DNA of 64,000 bases from Sitta carolinensis (GCA_032173965.1 JAVUNC010000004.1:1502501-1566500); one strand, 5' to 3'; positions 21,050 to 34,690 are shown, numbered from the stretch's first letter. Program-made: numbers and translations. Notes: a model not told the origin generated them from the sequence alone.

Positions 21050-22100
21050 AAAAATGGGGAAAATTGGGAAGAAAAGGGGGAAAAAATTGAGGAAAAAATG
21101 GGAAAAATTGGGAAAAAATGAAACAAATTGGGGGAAAACAAGGAAAAAAATCTGGAAGAAAATGGAAAAAAAAAGGAAAAAAATGGGAAAATTTGGGGGG
21201 AAAATGGGGGGAAAAAGGGAAAAAATTGTGGGGGAAATGGGAAAAATTGGGGAGAAAATGGGAAAAAAAAGGAAAAGAATTGGGGAAAAATGGGGGGAAA
21301 AAAGGAAAAAAAATGGAAAAAAAGGGGGAAAAGGGGAAAATTGGAGGGAAATGAAAAAAATGGGAAAAATTGGGGAGAAAATGGGGAAAAAAAGGAAAAA
21401 AATTGGGGAAAATGGGGAAAAAATTGGGAAAAAACTTAGGGGAAAATGGGGGGAAAAAGGAAAAAAATCGGGGAAAAAAAAGGAAAAAAATTGGGGGAAA
21501 ATGGGGAAAAATTGGGAAAAAAAGGAAAAAAAACGGGGGGAAATGGGAAAAAAGAAAAATTGGGAAAAAGGAAAAATTGGAAAAAGTGAAAAAATGGGGA
21601 AAAAAGGAAAAAATTGGGGAAAAATCAGCAAGAAAATGGGGGAAAAAGGAAAAAATGGGAAAATTTTGGGGAATATGAGGGGAAAAAGGGAAAAATTGGG
21701 GGAAATGTGAAAAAATGGGGGAAAAAAAGGGAAAAATTGGGGGGAAAAAAGGAAAAAAATTGGGGGAAAAATCGGGAGAGAAAATGGGGAAAAAGGGAAA
21801 AATTGGGGGAAAATGGGGGAAAAAAGGGAAAAATTGGGGGAAAATGGGAAAAAATGGGGAAAAAAATGGGGAAAAAAAAAGGAAAAAATTGGGGAAAAAA
21901 TGGGAAAAAAATGGGGGAAAAAAAGGAAAATTTGGGGGAAATGGAGAAAAGGGAAAAATTTGGGGGGAAATGGGAAAAAATGGGGGAAAAAGGGAAAAAT
22001 TGGGGGAAAAAGGGAAAATTGGGGTAAATGGGGGGAAAGAGAAAAATGGGGGAAAATGGGGGAAATTTGGGGCAAATGGGATAAAAGGGGGAAAATGAGG
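21050..22100. repeat. GGGGAAAAATTGGGGGAAAATGGG polypurine array
   Basis: Plus-strand A/G-rich tract of 10-25 bp units, similar in type to 2.1-4.4 kb. Confidence 0.9.
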
Positions 22101-22104
22101 GATT

Positions 22105-22350
22105 GAAAATGGGGAGGGATGGGAAATGGGGAGGGAGGGAAATGGGGAGGGATGGGAAATGGGGAGGGAAATGAGGAGGAATTGGAATGGGGTGGGATGG
22201 GAAATGGGGAGGGAAATGAGGAGGAATTGGAATGGGGAGGGATGGGAAATGGGGAGGGATGGGAAATGGGGAGGGATGGGAAATGGGGAGGGATGGGAAA
22301 TGGGGAGGGAGAAATGGGGAGGAATGGAATGGGGAGGGGATGGCGAAAAC
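22105..22350. repeat. GGGATGGGAAATGGGGAG 18-bp minisatellite
   Basis: About a dozen units with some GGAATTGGAATGGG variants. Confidence 0.9.
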
Positions 22351-22359
22351 TGAGGGGTG

Positions 22360-23150
22360 AAGCGTGAAGATGGGAGGGATAAGGACGGGGAAGGAGGATG
22401 GGGAGAGGAGGAGGGAAGCTGGGACGGGAGGAGGAAAGCGGGAGGGAGGAGGAGGCCGAAAATGAACCGGGGAGAGAAGGCGGGAAGAGACCGAGGGCAG
22501 TGAAGGACCGGGAGAGCTGAGGGGCGGAGAGTGAGGGTGCTGAGGGCGGGAGAGCTGAGGGCGGGAGAGCTGAGGGACCGGAGAGCTGAGGGACCGGGAG
22601 AGTGAGGGCCGGAGAGCTGAGGGACGGAGAGCTGAGGGCGTGCTGAGGGGCCGGGAGAGCTGAGGGGCCGGGAGAGTGAGGGCTGCTGAGGGGCCGGGAG
22701 AGCTGAGGGGCCGGGAGAGCTGAGGGACCGGGAGAGCTGAGGGGCGGAGAGGAGGGCCGGGAGAGCTGAGGGACCGGGAGCTGAGGACCGGGAGAGCTGA
22801 GGCCGGGAGAGCTGAGGGGCCGGGAGAGCTGAGGGCGCGCTGGGACGAGCTGAGGGGCCGGAGAGTGAGGGCGGAAGCTGAGGGGCCGGGAGAGCTGAGG
22901 GCGCTGTGAGGGACCGGGAGAGCTGAGGGGCCGGGAGAGCTGAGGGGCCGGGAGAGCTGAGGGCGCTGCTGAGGGGCCGGGAGAGCTGAGGGGCCGGGAG
23001 AGCGAGGGCGCTGCTGAGGGGCCGGGAGAGCGAGGCGCTGCTGAGGGCCGGGAGACTGAGCGGGGAGCTGAGGGGCCGGGAGAGCTGAGGGCGAGAGCTG
23101 AGGGGCCGGGAGAGCTGAGGGCGCTGCCGAGGGCCGAGAAGCACCGCCCG
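22360..23150. repeat. GAGAGCTGAGGGGCCGGG 18-bp GC-rich minisatellite
   Basis: Regular 18-bp units from about 22,500, with frequent one- to four-base deletions. It is preceded by 22,360-22,500 of GGGAGGAGGA-type sequence. Minus-strand frames read as Ser/Pro/Leu repeats and are not genes. Confidence 0.9.
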
Positions 23151-23290
23151 GCCCTGAGGGCGCCGAGCGCGCTGAAACACCGAGCGCGCTGAGCCCTGAG
23201 GGGCCGGGAGGAGGCCCGGGACCGGCCGCAAACACCGCCCGGCGCGGAGGGCGCTGAGGGGCCGGGATGAAGCTGTGGAGGAGCGGCGGG

Positions 23291-23438
23291 AAGCGCTGCC
23301 CGCCAGGGCAAGACTTGCCCGCCCAAAAAAACACTGCCAGCCCGGATAGCATTGCCCGTCCGGGAAGCGCTGCCCGCCCGGGCAAGACTTGCCCGCCCAA
23401 AAAACACTGCCAGCCCGGATAGCATTGCCCGTCCGGGA
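23291..23438. repeat. 74-bp tandem duplication with GGGCAAGACTTGCCC inverted repeat
   Basis: The block AAGCGCTGCCCGCC...GGGCAAGACTTGCCCGCCC recurs at a distance of 74 bp (23,291 and 23,365), with one-base differences. Each copy holds a 7-bp inverted repeat around a central A and a perfect p53-type half-site, AGACTTGCCC (23,311-23,320 and 23,385-23,394). Confidence 0.85.
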
Positions 23439-23551
23439 AGTACCGCCCGGCTCTGAGGGCGCCGAGGGCCGGCAGCGCACCGCACCCACGCCGCGGGACC
23501 CTCTGCCCGCCTCTGACCCCGCTCCCGCCGTGCTGCCGCCATAGGCGCCGC

Positions 23552-23702
23552 GGGGGGCGGGACTTTCCGCACAGCTCGCGTCACCATTTGCCGCCGCCGG
23601 CAGGGGGGCGGGACATTCCGGTCAACTCGCGTTTCTATTGGCCACCGCCGGCAGGGGGGCGGGACTTTCCGCTCTGGTCATGTCGCCATTGGTCGGTGCA
23701 GC
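23552..23702. promoter_or_regulatory. CpG promoter: three 51-bp units with GC box + kappa-B + inverted CCAAT
   Basis: Each unit begins GGGGGGCGGGAC. GGGACTTTCC, the classical kappa-B sequence, is at 23,559-23,568 and 23,661-23,670, with the variant GGGACATTCC at 23,610-23,619. All three are fused to a GC box and spaced exactly 51 bp. Inverted CCAAT boxes (ATTGG) are at 23,637-23,641 and 23,688-23,692; the first unit has ATTTG at the matching place. CpG-rich sequence continues to 23,800. The served gene is unknown: a plus-strand gene could include the island at 24.9-25.3 kb, and a minus-strand one would start at ATGGCGGCAGC (ATG at 23,542). Confidence 0.65.
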
Positions 23703-23809
23703 GGCCCCGCCTCCTCCGGCGGCGGCGAACGCGCCGTTCCCGCGGGCGGGGGGCGCCTCGTGGGGAACTGCACGTAGCCAGGGCGGGGGCGGGAAAGGAG
23801 CGGGAGGAG

Positions 23810-24060
23810 GGAATGTGAGGGGAGAGAGGGAATGGCGGCGAGTGAGAGGGGAGAGAGGGAATGGCCGAGTGTGTGAGGGGAGAGAGGGAATGGCCGAGTG
23901 TGTGAGGGGAGAGAGGGAATGGCGGCGAGTGTGTGAGGGGAGAGAGGGAATGGCCGAGTGTGTGAGGGGAGAGAGGGAATGGCCGTGTTCGTGAGGGGAG
24001 ATCATGGCGGAGATCACAGAATGTCCGTGTTTGTGAGGGGAGGTCATGGCGGAGATGAGG
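23810..24060. repeat. ~31-bp GAGAGAGGGAATGGCCGAGTG minisatellite
   Basis: Six to seven units of GGGGAGAGAGGGAATGGCCG then AGTGTGTGAG, turning into a GGTCATGGCGGAGAT-type sequence. Confidence 0.88.
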
Positions 24061-24905
24061 AGCAGCCATGAGGGAGATCATGGAGAGGAGGGGAGCTCAT
24101 GAGGGGAGATCATGGCGGAAGATGAGAGGCAGCTGAGGGGAGGTCATGGAGGAAGATGAGGGGAGAGATCGTAGGAGAAGAGGAGGGGCGGTGTGATGGA
24201 GGAGACAAGGGGCAGCTGAAGGAGATCATGGAGGAAGGTGAGAGGAATCCGTGGAGGAAGAGGAGGGGAGAGCATGGAGGAAGATGAGAGCATGGAGGAA
24301 GAGAGGGGAACCATGGAGGAAGATGAGGGGAGAGCATGGAGGAAGATGAGGGGAACCATGGAGGAAGATGAGGGGAGAGCATGGAGGAAGATGAGAGCAT
24401 GGAGGAAGATGAGGGAGGCATGGAGGAAGAGAGGGGAGCCATGGGAGGGAGATGAGGAGAATGGAGGAGATGGAGATGGAGGAAGATGAGGGGAGCCATG
24501 GAGGAAGATGAGGGGAGCCATGGAGGAAGATGAGAGCATGGAGGAAGATGAGAGCATGGAGGAAGATGAGGGGAGCCATGGAGGAAGATGAGAGCATGGA
24601 GGAAGATGAGAGGAGCCATGAGGAAGATGAGGGGAGCCCATGGAGGAGATGAGGGACCATGGAGGAAGATGAGGAGGAGGAAGATGAGGGGAGCCATGGA
24701 GAAGATGAGAGGGAGCCCAGGAGGAAGATGAGGGAGCCCATGGAGGAGATGAGAGCATGGGGAGATGGAGGGCCCATGGAGGAAGATGAGGGAGGGGCCA
24801 TGGAGGAAGTGAGGGAGCAGAGGAATGGCGCATGGAGGAAGATGAGGGGAACCCATGGAGGAAGATGAGGGGAGCCATGAGGAATGAGGGAGCCATGGAG
24901 GAGAT
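24060..24905. repeat. ATGGAGGAAGATGAGGGGAGCC minisatellite
   Basis: Units of about 18-22 bp. Every unit supplies an ATG and a Met-Glu-Glu-Asp-type frame, which gives spurious acidic open frames; interspersed indels break every one of them. Confidence 0.9.
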
Positions 24906-25345
24906 GAGAGCGCCCTGCTCTTTGCAGCATCTTTCTCAGGTGTGGCAGCGAGCAAGCTGCCTCCCCAGGTGATGGATTTCACCTCCTCTGCACAGTGATA
25001 ACTCAATTTCCATTTTAATTTTCATTCCAGCGCTCATGAGCTGAGGAAAGCCAAGCCTGAGGAGCTTGGGAGGAAATTTAGGAGCGTTTCTGCAAACAGA
25101 AGATTTTGGGTGCGTTGCAGAAGGTATTTGGTTTTACAAATTAAAAAAAAAAACCCAGATATTTGTTGGGAATTCAGAACAGATTTCATATTTTTTTTTT
25201 TATATCTTGGATGACAGAAGGAAAATCCCACTTGGTAAAAAAATATTTTTAGAGTCTGGCACTGTCCCAGTGTTTGTACAGCAGCTCTGCCTTAGGGTGC
25301 TGCAAGGGATAAACTCCAAAATTAGGGAATTTTGAAAAGAGGTGG
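24905..25345. other. Non-repetitive island with two candidate plus-strand exons (unidentified)
   Basis: One of the few unique stretches between the two genes. Candidate exon 1: CTCTTTGCAG/CATCTTTCTCAGG... CTCCCCAG/GTGATGG (about 24,926-24,968). Candidate exon 2: TTCATTCCAG/CGCTCATGAGCTGAGG... TTGCAGAAG/GTATTTGG (25,031-25,120). In the phase-compatible frame the second reads AHELRKAKPEELGRKF and continues without a stop. I do not recognise the protein. It could be a small gene driven by the 23.6-kb promoter, a noncoding transcript, or chance. Confidence 0.3.
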
Positions 25346-25419
25346 AAAACCACGCCCAAAGTGGGATAAATCCCAAAAGGAGCATTGCTGGTGGAAAGAG
25401 AGGAGAAAGGGGTGGGGGA

Positions 25420-26225
25420 GGGGGAAAGGGGGAGCCCAGTCCTTGGGAAGGGATCTTGGGGACCCAATTCCTGGGAATGGGGTGCAGGAAGATCCAATTC
25501 CTTGGGAAAAGGTGCAGGAGGAGCCCAATCCCTTGGGAAGGGATGACAGGGACCCTAATCCTTGGGAAGGAGGTAAAGGGGGAACCCATTCCTTGGAGAA
25601 GGGATCTTGGGGACCCCAATCCCTTGGGGTAGCAATCATGGGGACCCCAATCCCTTGGGAATGGGGTGCAGGAAGATCCCAATTCCTTGGGAATGGGGTG
25701 ACAGGGACCCCAGTTCCTTGGGAATGGGGTGCAGGAAGATCCCAATTCCTTGGGAATGGGGTGACAGGGACCCTGATCCCTTGGGAATGGGATCTTGGGG
25801 ACCCCAATTCCTTGGGAATGGGATGCAGGAACATCCCCATTCTTTGGGAATGGGGTGATTGGGACCCCAATTCCTTGGGAATGGGGTGCAGGAACATCCC
25901 AGTTCCTTGGGAAAGGGGTGCAGGAGGAGCCAAACTCCTTGGGAAAGGGATCTTGGAGACCCCAATCCCTTGGGAATGGGGTGCAGGAACATCCAAATCC
26001 CTTGGAAAGGGATCATGGGGACCCCAATCTCTTGGGAAAGGTGTGCAGGAAGATCCCAATTCCTTGGGAAAGGGATCCTGGGGACTCCAATCCCTTGGGA
26101 ATGGGGTGCAGGAGGAGCCACATCCCTTGGAAAGGGATCAAGGGGATCCCAATCCCTTGGGAAAGGGATCAAGGGGACCCCAATCCCTTGGGAATGGGTT
26201 GCAGGAAAATCCCTGTTCCTAGGGG
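25420..26225. repeat. ~41-bp CCTTGGGAATGGGGTGCAGGA minisatellite
   Basis: About 19 units alternating GGGACCCCAATCCCTTGGGAA with either TGGGGTGCAGGAAGATC or AGGGATCTTGGG. No gene. Confidence 0.9.
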
Positions 26226-26389
26226 AGTGAGAGGGGAGGGAAGGAATCCCAGCCCCGAGCAGGCAAAAAAAACCCCAAATCCCAACCCAAACCCTGAGGG
26301 CCCAAACTTAACCCGGGCTTTTCAAAGCTGGGAGCGACCCAGGAAGAGCCAAGAAAAACCTCCTGAGCCGAGAACGAACAGCGGAGAGC

Positions 26390-28540
26390 GGAGGGGACGG
26401 AGAACCGGGGAGAGGAGAACCGGGGAAAGGAGAAACGGGAGAGGAGAAACGGGAGAGGAGAAACGGGAAGGAGAAAGGGGAAGGAGAAATGGGAGAGGAG
26501 AAACGGGAAGGAGAAAGGGAGAGGAGAAACGGGAGAGGAGAAACGGGGAAAGGAGAAACGGGAGAAGGAGAAACGGGAGAGGAGAAACGGGAGAGGAGAA
26601 ATGGGAGAGGAGAAACGGGAGAGGAGAAAGGGAGAGGAGAAATGGGAGAGGAGAAACGGGAGAGGAGAAACGGGAGAGGAGAAACGGGAGAGGAGAAATG
26701 GGAGAGGAGAAACGGGAGAGGAGAAATGGGAGAGGAGAAATGGGAGAGGAGAAACGGGAGAGGAGAAATGGGAGAGAGGAGAAACGGGAGAGGAGAAACG
26801 GGAGAGGAGAAACGGGGAAAGGAGAAAATGGGAGAGGAGAAACGGGAGAGGAGAAACGGGGAAGGAGAAACGGGAGAGGAGAAATGGGAGAGGAGAAAGG
26901 GGAGAGGAGAAACGGGAGAGGAGAAACGGGAAGGAGAAAGGGAGAGGAGAAACGGGGAAAGGAGAAATGGGAGAGGAGAAATGGGAGAGGAGAAACGGGA
27001 GAGGAGAAATGGGAGAGGAGAAACGGGGAAAGGAGAAATGGGAGAGGAGAAACGGGGAAAGGAGAAACGGGAGAGGAGAAATGGGAGAGGAGAAACGGGG
27101 AAAGGAGAAACGGGAGAGGAGAAATGGGGGAAGGAGAACTGGGGAGAACTGGGGAAAGGAGAAACGGGAGAGGAGAAATGGGAGAGGAGAAACGGGGAAA
27201 GGAGAAACGGGAGAGGAGAAACGGGGGAAGGAGAACTGGGGAGAACTGGGGAAAGGAGAACCGGGGAGAACCGGAGAAAGGAGAACCGGGGAGAACTGGG
27301 GAAAGGAGAACCGGAGAAAGGAGAACCGGGGAGAAACGTGGGGAGAACCGGGGAAAGAGCCGGGGGAGAACCAGGAAAGGAGCAGGAAAAGGGCCGGGAG
27401 AGAACCGGGGGGAAAGCAGAGCCGGGGAAAGGAACAGGGAGAGAACCAGGGGGAGAGCCGGGGAAAGGAGGTGGGAGAGAACCGGGGGGAGAAGGAACGG
27501 GGAAAGAACCGGGGAAAAGAGTAGGGGGAGAGCCGGGGAAGGGAGACCGAGGGGAGAGCAGGGGAAAAGAGTAGGGGAGAAGCGGGGAAGCGGGGGGAGA
27601 GCCTGGGAAAGGAGCGGGGAAGAGCTGGGGAAAGGAACGGGAGGAGAACCGGGGGGAGAAGCAGAACCGGGGAAAGGAGAGCCAGGGAAAGGAGCGGGAA
27701 GAGAGCTGAGGAAAGAAGAGCCGGGGAAAGGAACGGGGAGAGAGCCGGGGAAAGCAGAGCCCGGGGGGAGAACCGGGGAAAGGAGCGGGAAGAGAAGCGG
27801 GGGAGGAAGCGGGGAAAGGAGGGGGGAGAGAACTGGGAAAGCAGAGCCGGGGAAAGGAGCAGGGAGAGAACCGGGAAAAGCAGAGCCGGGGAAAGGAGGG
27901 GGGAGAGAACTGGGGAAAGCAGAGCCGGGGAAAGGAGGGGGAGAGAACTGGGGAAAGCAGAGCCGGGGAAAGGAGCGGGAAGAGAAGCGGGGAAAGCAGA
28001 GCCGGGGAAAGGAGCGGGAAGAGAAGCGGGAAAGCAGAGCCGGGGAAAGGAGAGGGAGAGAAGCGGGGGGAGAAGCAGAGGCGGTGAAAGCAGCCAGGGG
28101 GAGCTCCGGGGGAGAAGGGAGCCGGGGGAGAACCGGGGAAAAAAGAACCGGGGAGGAGAACGGGAAAGGAGGGGGAAGAGAATCGGGGAAAGCAGAGCCG
28201 GGGAAAGGAACGGAGAGAAGAACGGGAAAAGCAGAGCCGGGGAAAGGAACGGGAGAAGAACCGGGAAAAGCAGAGCCGGGGAAAGGAGCGGGAAGAGAAG
28301 CGGGGAAAGCAGAGCCGGGGAAAGGAGCGGGAAGAGAAGCGGGGAAAGCAGAGCCGGGGAAAGGAGCGGGAAGAGAAGCGGGGAAAGCAGAGCCGGGGAA
28401 AGGAGCGGAGCCGGGGAGAACAGCCCGGGGGGAGCTCCGGGGGGGAAAAGCGGAGTCGGGGAAAGGAACGGGGGAGAACCGGGGAAAGCAGAACCGGCGG
28501 GAGAAGCGGGGAGAGAACCGGGGGAGAAGCGGAGCCGGGG
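26390..28540. repeat. GAGAGGAGAAACGG purine array grading to GGGGAAAGCAGAGCC units
   Basis: 14-bp GAGAGGAGAAACGG units to about 27,330, then longer GCCGGGGAAAGGAGCGGGAAG units. Minus-strand frames over 1,200 codons long (Ser/Pro/Phe/Leu) result from stop-free purine repeats. Confidence 0.9.
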
Positions 28541-29865
28541 AAAGCAGCCCGGGGGCAGAAGCGGAGCCGGGAAAGCAGCCGGGGCAGAAGCGGAGCCGGG
28601 GAGAGCAGCCCGGGGGCAGAAGCGGAGCCGGGTGAGCAGCTCGGGGCAGAAGCGGAGCCGGTGAAGAGCAGCCCGGGGCAGAAGCGGAGCCGGTGTGAGC
28701 AGCTCCGGGGGCAGAAGCGGAGCCGGTGTGAGCAGCCCGGGGCAGAAGCGGAGCGGTGTGAGCAGCTCCGGGGCAGAAGCGGAGCCGGTGAGAGCAGCCC
28801 GGGGGCAGAAGCGGAGCCGGTGTGAGCAGCCCGGGGGCAGAAGCGGAGCCGGTGTGAGCGGCCCGGGGGCAGAAGCGGAGCCGGTGTGAGCAGCTCCGGG
28901 GGCAGAAGCGGAGCCGGGTGTGAGCAGCTCCGGGGGCAGAAGCGGAGCCGGTGTGAGCAGCTCCGGGGGCAGAAGCGGAGCCGGTGGAGCACTCCGGGGG
29001 CAGAAGCGGAGCCGGGGAAAGCAGCCCGGGGGCAGAAGCGGAGCCGGTGTGAGCAGCCCGGGGGCAGAAGCGGAGCCGGTGGAGCAGCCCGGGGGCAGAA
29101 GCGGAGCCGGGGAGAGCGGCCCGGGGGCAGAAGCGGAGCCGGGAGAGCAGCCCGGGGGCAGAAGCGGAGCCGGGTGGAGCAGCTCCGGGGGCAGAAGCGG
29201 AGCCGGTGTGAGCAGCTCCGGGGGCAGAAGCGGAGCCGGGGAGAGCAGCTCCGGGGGCAGAAGCGGAGCCGGTGTGAGCAGCTCCGGGGGCAGAAGCGGA
29301 GCCGGTGTGAGCAGCTCCGGGGGCAGAAGCGGAGCCGGGAGAGCGGCCCGGGGGCAGAAGCGGAGCCGGTGTGAGCAGCTCCGGGGGCAGAAGCGGAGCC
29401 GGTGTGAGCAGCTCCGGGGAGAGAAGCGGAGCCGGTGTGAGCAGCTCCGGGGGCAGAAGCGGAGCCGGTGTGAGCAGCTCCGGGGGCAGAAGCGGAGCCG
29501 GGGAAAGCAGCCCGGGGGCAGAAGCGGAGCCGGGGAGAGCAGCTCCGGGGGCAGAAGCGGAGCCGGTGTGAGCAGCTCCGGGGGCAGAAGCGGAGCCGGT
29601 GTGAGCAGCTCCGGGGGCAGAAGCGAGCGGTGTGAGCAGCTCCGGGGCAGAAGCGGAGCCGGTGTGAGCAGCCCGGGGGCAGAAGCGGAGCCGGTGTGAG
29701 CAGCCCGGGGGAGAAGCGGAGCCGGGAAAGCAGCCGGGCAGAAGCGGAGCCGGGGAGAGCGGCCGGGGCAGAAGCGGAGCCGGGAGAGCAGCCCGGGGGC
29801 AGAAGCGGAGCCGGTGTAAGCAGCTCCGGGGGCAGAAGCGGGTCCGGTGAGAGCAGCCCGGGGGC
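28540..29865. repeat. 33-bp GCAGAAGCGGAGCCGGTGTG minisatellite
   Basis: About 40 units of GGGGGCAGAAGCGGAGCC plus GGTGTGAGCAGCTCC (or GGGGAGAGCAGCCC). It abuts the CpG promoter of the ZNF395-like gene. Confidence 0.92.
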
Positions 29866-29869
29866 AGCT

Positions 29870-30101
29870 CCTGGGCGAGCTCCGGCGCTGCCCCCGCCCC
29901 GCTGCCCGCCCGTCCTTCCCCCGCGGGCATCCCCGGGCCGGGGCCGCTCGGCGGGGGCGTCGCACGGCGCGGCAGCGGCGGAGCCAATGCGCAGGAAGGG
30001 GCCGAGCATTTGGGCAGCCGAGGTTGTTTACAGCAGCCCGGCGCCGGGAGCTTGGACCCGGCCCGGGAGCTTGGACCCGGCCGGCGAGAGGCGAGGGCGA
30101 G
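29870..30101 (+). promoter_or_regulatory. CpG-island promoter and noncoding exon 1 of the ZNF395-like gene
   Basis: GC/CpG-rich unique sequence with a CCAAT box at 29,984-29,988 (GGAGCCAATGCG), GC boxes around 29,890, and an 18-bp tandem pair GGGAGCTTGGACCCGGCC near 30,050-30,080. It ends GGGCGAG/GTGAGTGCC, a consensus donor (exon end 30,101). A second donor, GCCGCAG/GTGAGCGG, lies at 30,352. No start codon leads into the family protein, so this is read as an untranslated first exon. Assignment to the gene at 34.7-50.3 kb rests on strand and order. Confidence 0.55.
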
Positions 30102-30394
30102 GTGAGTGCCGCAGCGGAACCCTCCTTCTTCCTCCTTCCTTCGTTCCTGGGGAAAGGGAATAGGGAATTAGAAGTAGTAATAGTAATAATAATTAAAATA
30201 ATAATGATAAAAAAAAAAACCCCGCGCGCGGGAGCGGCGGTTCCCGCCCGGCCGCGGCTCCGCCTCCGCCCCGCCCGGCCCGGCGCGGTTCCAGCCCGGG
30301 AACCGGGAACGGGGAACCGGGAACGGGGGATTCCCACCCACCGGAGCCGCAGGTGAGCGGGGGGAAGCGAGCTGGCACAGCCCCGGGCCGGGCG

Positions 30395-32530
<2,136 letters not shown>

Positions 32531-32539
32531 CCCATCCCA

Positions 32540-33150
32540 GTGCCCGCGCCTGGAACCTCCGCGCCCCCTCCCTCCCTCCCTCGCCCTCGCCGGCTCCAAA
32601 ATCCCGATTTTCCTCCTCCAAAACCGTTTCCCTCTGGAATAATCCCCCTCTGGAATAATCCCCCTCCAGAATCGCCCCTGAACTCAGGGAGATTTTTCCC
32701 ACGTGGCAAAAATCCAGGAGGGAATTCTTGGAATCTTTCCGGGAGCTTTGAGTCAACAGTGGGAGGGTTCAGTTCAATTTTGGTTTTTTTTTATTTTTTT
32801 TTTGATTCCGAGCTCGCCTTTCCCAAATTTCCAAGCAGGAAAAACATTCCATGAGTTTGTTTGAGTTTGATTTTTTTTTCTTTTTTGGGAAAAATGCCAT
32901 CCGGATTCCACGCCCGGAATAATTTGGGATGGTGATTGGGAACAGCTGGCCCGAGGGGCCCCACGCTGTTTTTTTGGGATATGGGGCGGGGATTTCTTGT
33001 CGGGAATGGGATCCAGCATCCCAAAAATCTGCTGGAAGCTGTGGAATTTTGGCTCCGGGCTGGGTTTTGCTCCCCTCGAGGAAGGAAAAAGGGAAAAGGG
33101 GAAAGGGGAAAGGAAAATCCGAAGGGAATGAGGGGCGGCGGCCGAGGGGG
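32540..33150. other. Mixed intronic sequence, no gene seen
   Basis: Semi-unique sequence with poly-T near 32,790 and 32,870. No open frame of interest and no recognised repeat family. Confidence 0.5.
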
Positions 33151-33975
33151 TTTGGATCCCAAATCCTGGGATTCCTCAATTTGGATCCAAAATCCTGGGA
33201 TTTCCCAATTTGGATCCCAAAATCCTGGGATTTGCTGGTTTGGATCCCAAAATCCTGGGATATCCCAGAGTTTCTCTGCCTGGAATTGCCTGGTTTACAT
33301 CCTAAATCCTGGAATTCCCCAATTTGGATCCTAAATCCTGGAATTCCCCAATTTGTATCCTAAATCCTAGGATTTCCTAATTTGGATCCCAAGATCCTGG
33401 GATATCCCAAAGTTTCTGTGCCTGGAATTGCCCGGTTTGGCTCCTAAATCCTGGGATTGCCTGTTTTGTATCCTAAATCCTGGGTTTTCCCAATTTGGAT
33501 CCCAAAATCCTGGGATATCCCAGGTTTCTGTGCCTGGAATTCCCCAATTTGGATCCTAAATCCTGGAATTCCCCAATTTGGATCCTAAATCCTGGGATTG
33601 CCTGTTTTGTATCCTAATTCCTGGGTTTTCCCAATTTGGATCCCAAAATCCTGGGATATCCCAGAATTTCTGTGCCTGGAATTGCCCAGTTTGGCTCCTA
33701 AATCCTGGGATTGACGGGGTTGGATCACAAATCCTGGGATTTCCCTGCTTGGGATCCCAAATCCTGGGGGTTTTCTCCATTTGGGATCCCAAATCCTGGC
33801 ATTCCCCAGTTTGGATCCTGGGATTTCCCTGGTTTGGATCCCAAAATCTTGGGCTATCCCAGAGTTTCTCCATGTGGGATTCCCCAGTTTGGATCCCAAA
33901 TCCTGGGTTTCTCCTGTTTCAATCCCAAATCCTGGGATTCCCTGGTTTGGATCCCAAAATCCTGGGCTATCCCCG
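33150..33975. repeat. TTTGGATCCCAAAATCCTGGGAT minisatellite
   Basis: Units of about 30-35 bp (AATTTGGATCC, CAAAATCCTGGGAT, TTCCC), with a recurring larger block ending in TATCCCAGAGTTTCTCTGCCT. Confidence 0.88.
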
Positions 33976-33999
33976 AGTTTCTGTTCCTGGTGCCACTCC

Positions 34000-34690
34000 C
34001 GTGTCCGTCTGTCCCCATGTCCCCGGTGCCACCTCCGTGTCCGTCTGTCCCCAATGCCATCCCCATGTCCGTCTGTCCATCTGTCCCTCCGTCCATCCGT
34101 CCGTCCCTCCCCGTGTCCGTGTGTCCGCAGTGTCCTGGTGTCCATCCCCGTGTCCATCTGTCCATCCCTCCCTGTGTCCGTGTGTCCATCCCTGTGTCCG
34201 TGTGTCCATCCCCGTGTCCGTGTGTCCATCCCCGTGTCCGTGTGTCCATCTCTCCCTCCCTGTGTCCTTGTGTCCATCCTCGTGTCCATCCCTCCCTCCC
34301 CGTGTCCGTCTGTCCCTCCCCGTGTCCATCTGTCCATCCCTCCCTCCCCGTGTCTGTGTGTCCCTCGCAGTGTCCTGGTGTCCGTGTGTCCATCTCTCCC
34401 TCCCCATGTCCGTGTGTCCCTCGCAGTGTCCCGGTGTCCATCCCTCCCCGTGTCCCCGTGTCCCTCCCTGTGTCCGTGTGTCCATCCCTCCCCGTGTCCC
34501 TCGCAGTGTCCCCGTGTCCCTCGCAGTGTCCGTGTGTCCATCCCTCCCTCCCCGTGTCCCTCGCAGTGTCCCAGTGTCCATGGCTCCCTCCCCGTGTCCC
34601 CGTGTCCCTCGCAGTGTCCATCTGTCCATCCCTCCCTCCCCGTGTCCCTCGCAGTGTCCGTGTGTCCATCCCTCCCTCCCCGTGTCCCTC
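34000..34690. repeat. GTGTCCATCCCTCCCTCCCC pyrimidine minisatellite
   Basis: C/T-rich units with CCTCGCAGTGTCC words just before the first coding exon. Each CTCGCAG is a potential acceptor, so the exact acceptor used is ambiguous. Confidence 0.88.

Noticed and set aside
23542..23542. Minus-strand start ATGGCGGCAGC as a protein start
   Set aside because: The frame runs straight into the 74-bp duplication and the 18-bp GAGAGCTGAGGGGCCGGG array without a convincing donor; kept only as a possible direction for the promoter.
24060..24905. Short Met-Glu-Glu-Asp frames
   Set aside because: Each 18-22 bp unit carries its own ATG; indels break every frame and there are no splice or promoter features tied to them.
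26390..29865. CRISPR-like regular repeats
   Set aside because: Units are contiguous with no unique spacers, and the context is vertebrate.
26219..30337. Ser/Pro/Phe-rich minus-strand frames over 1,200 codons
   Set aside because: Antisense of GAGAGGAGAAACGG and GCAGAAGCGGAGCC arrays; no family signature.
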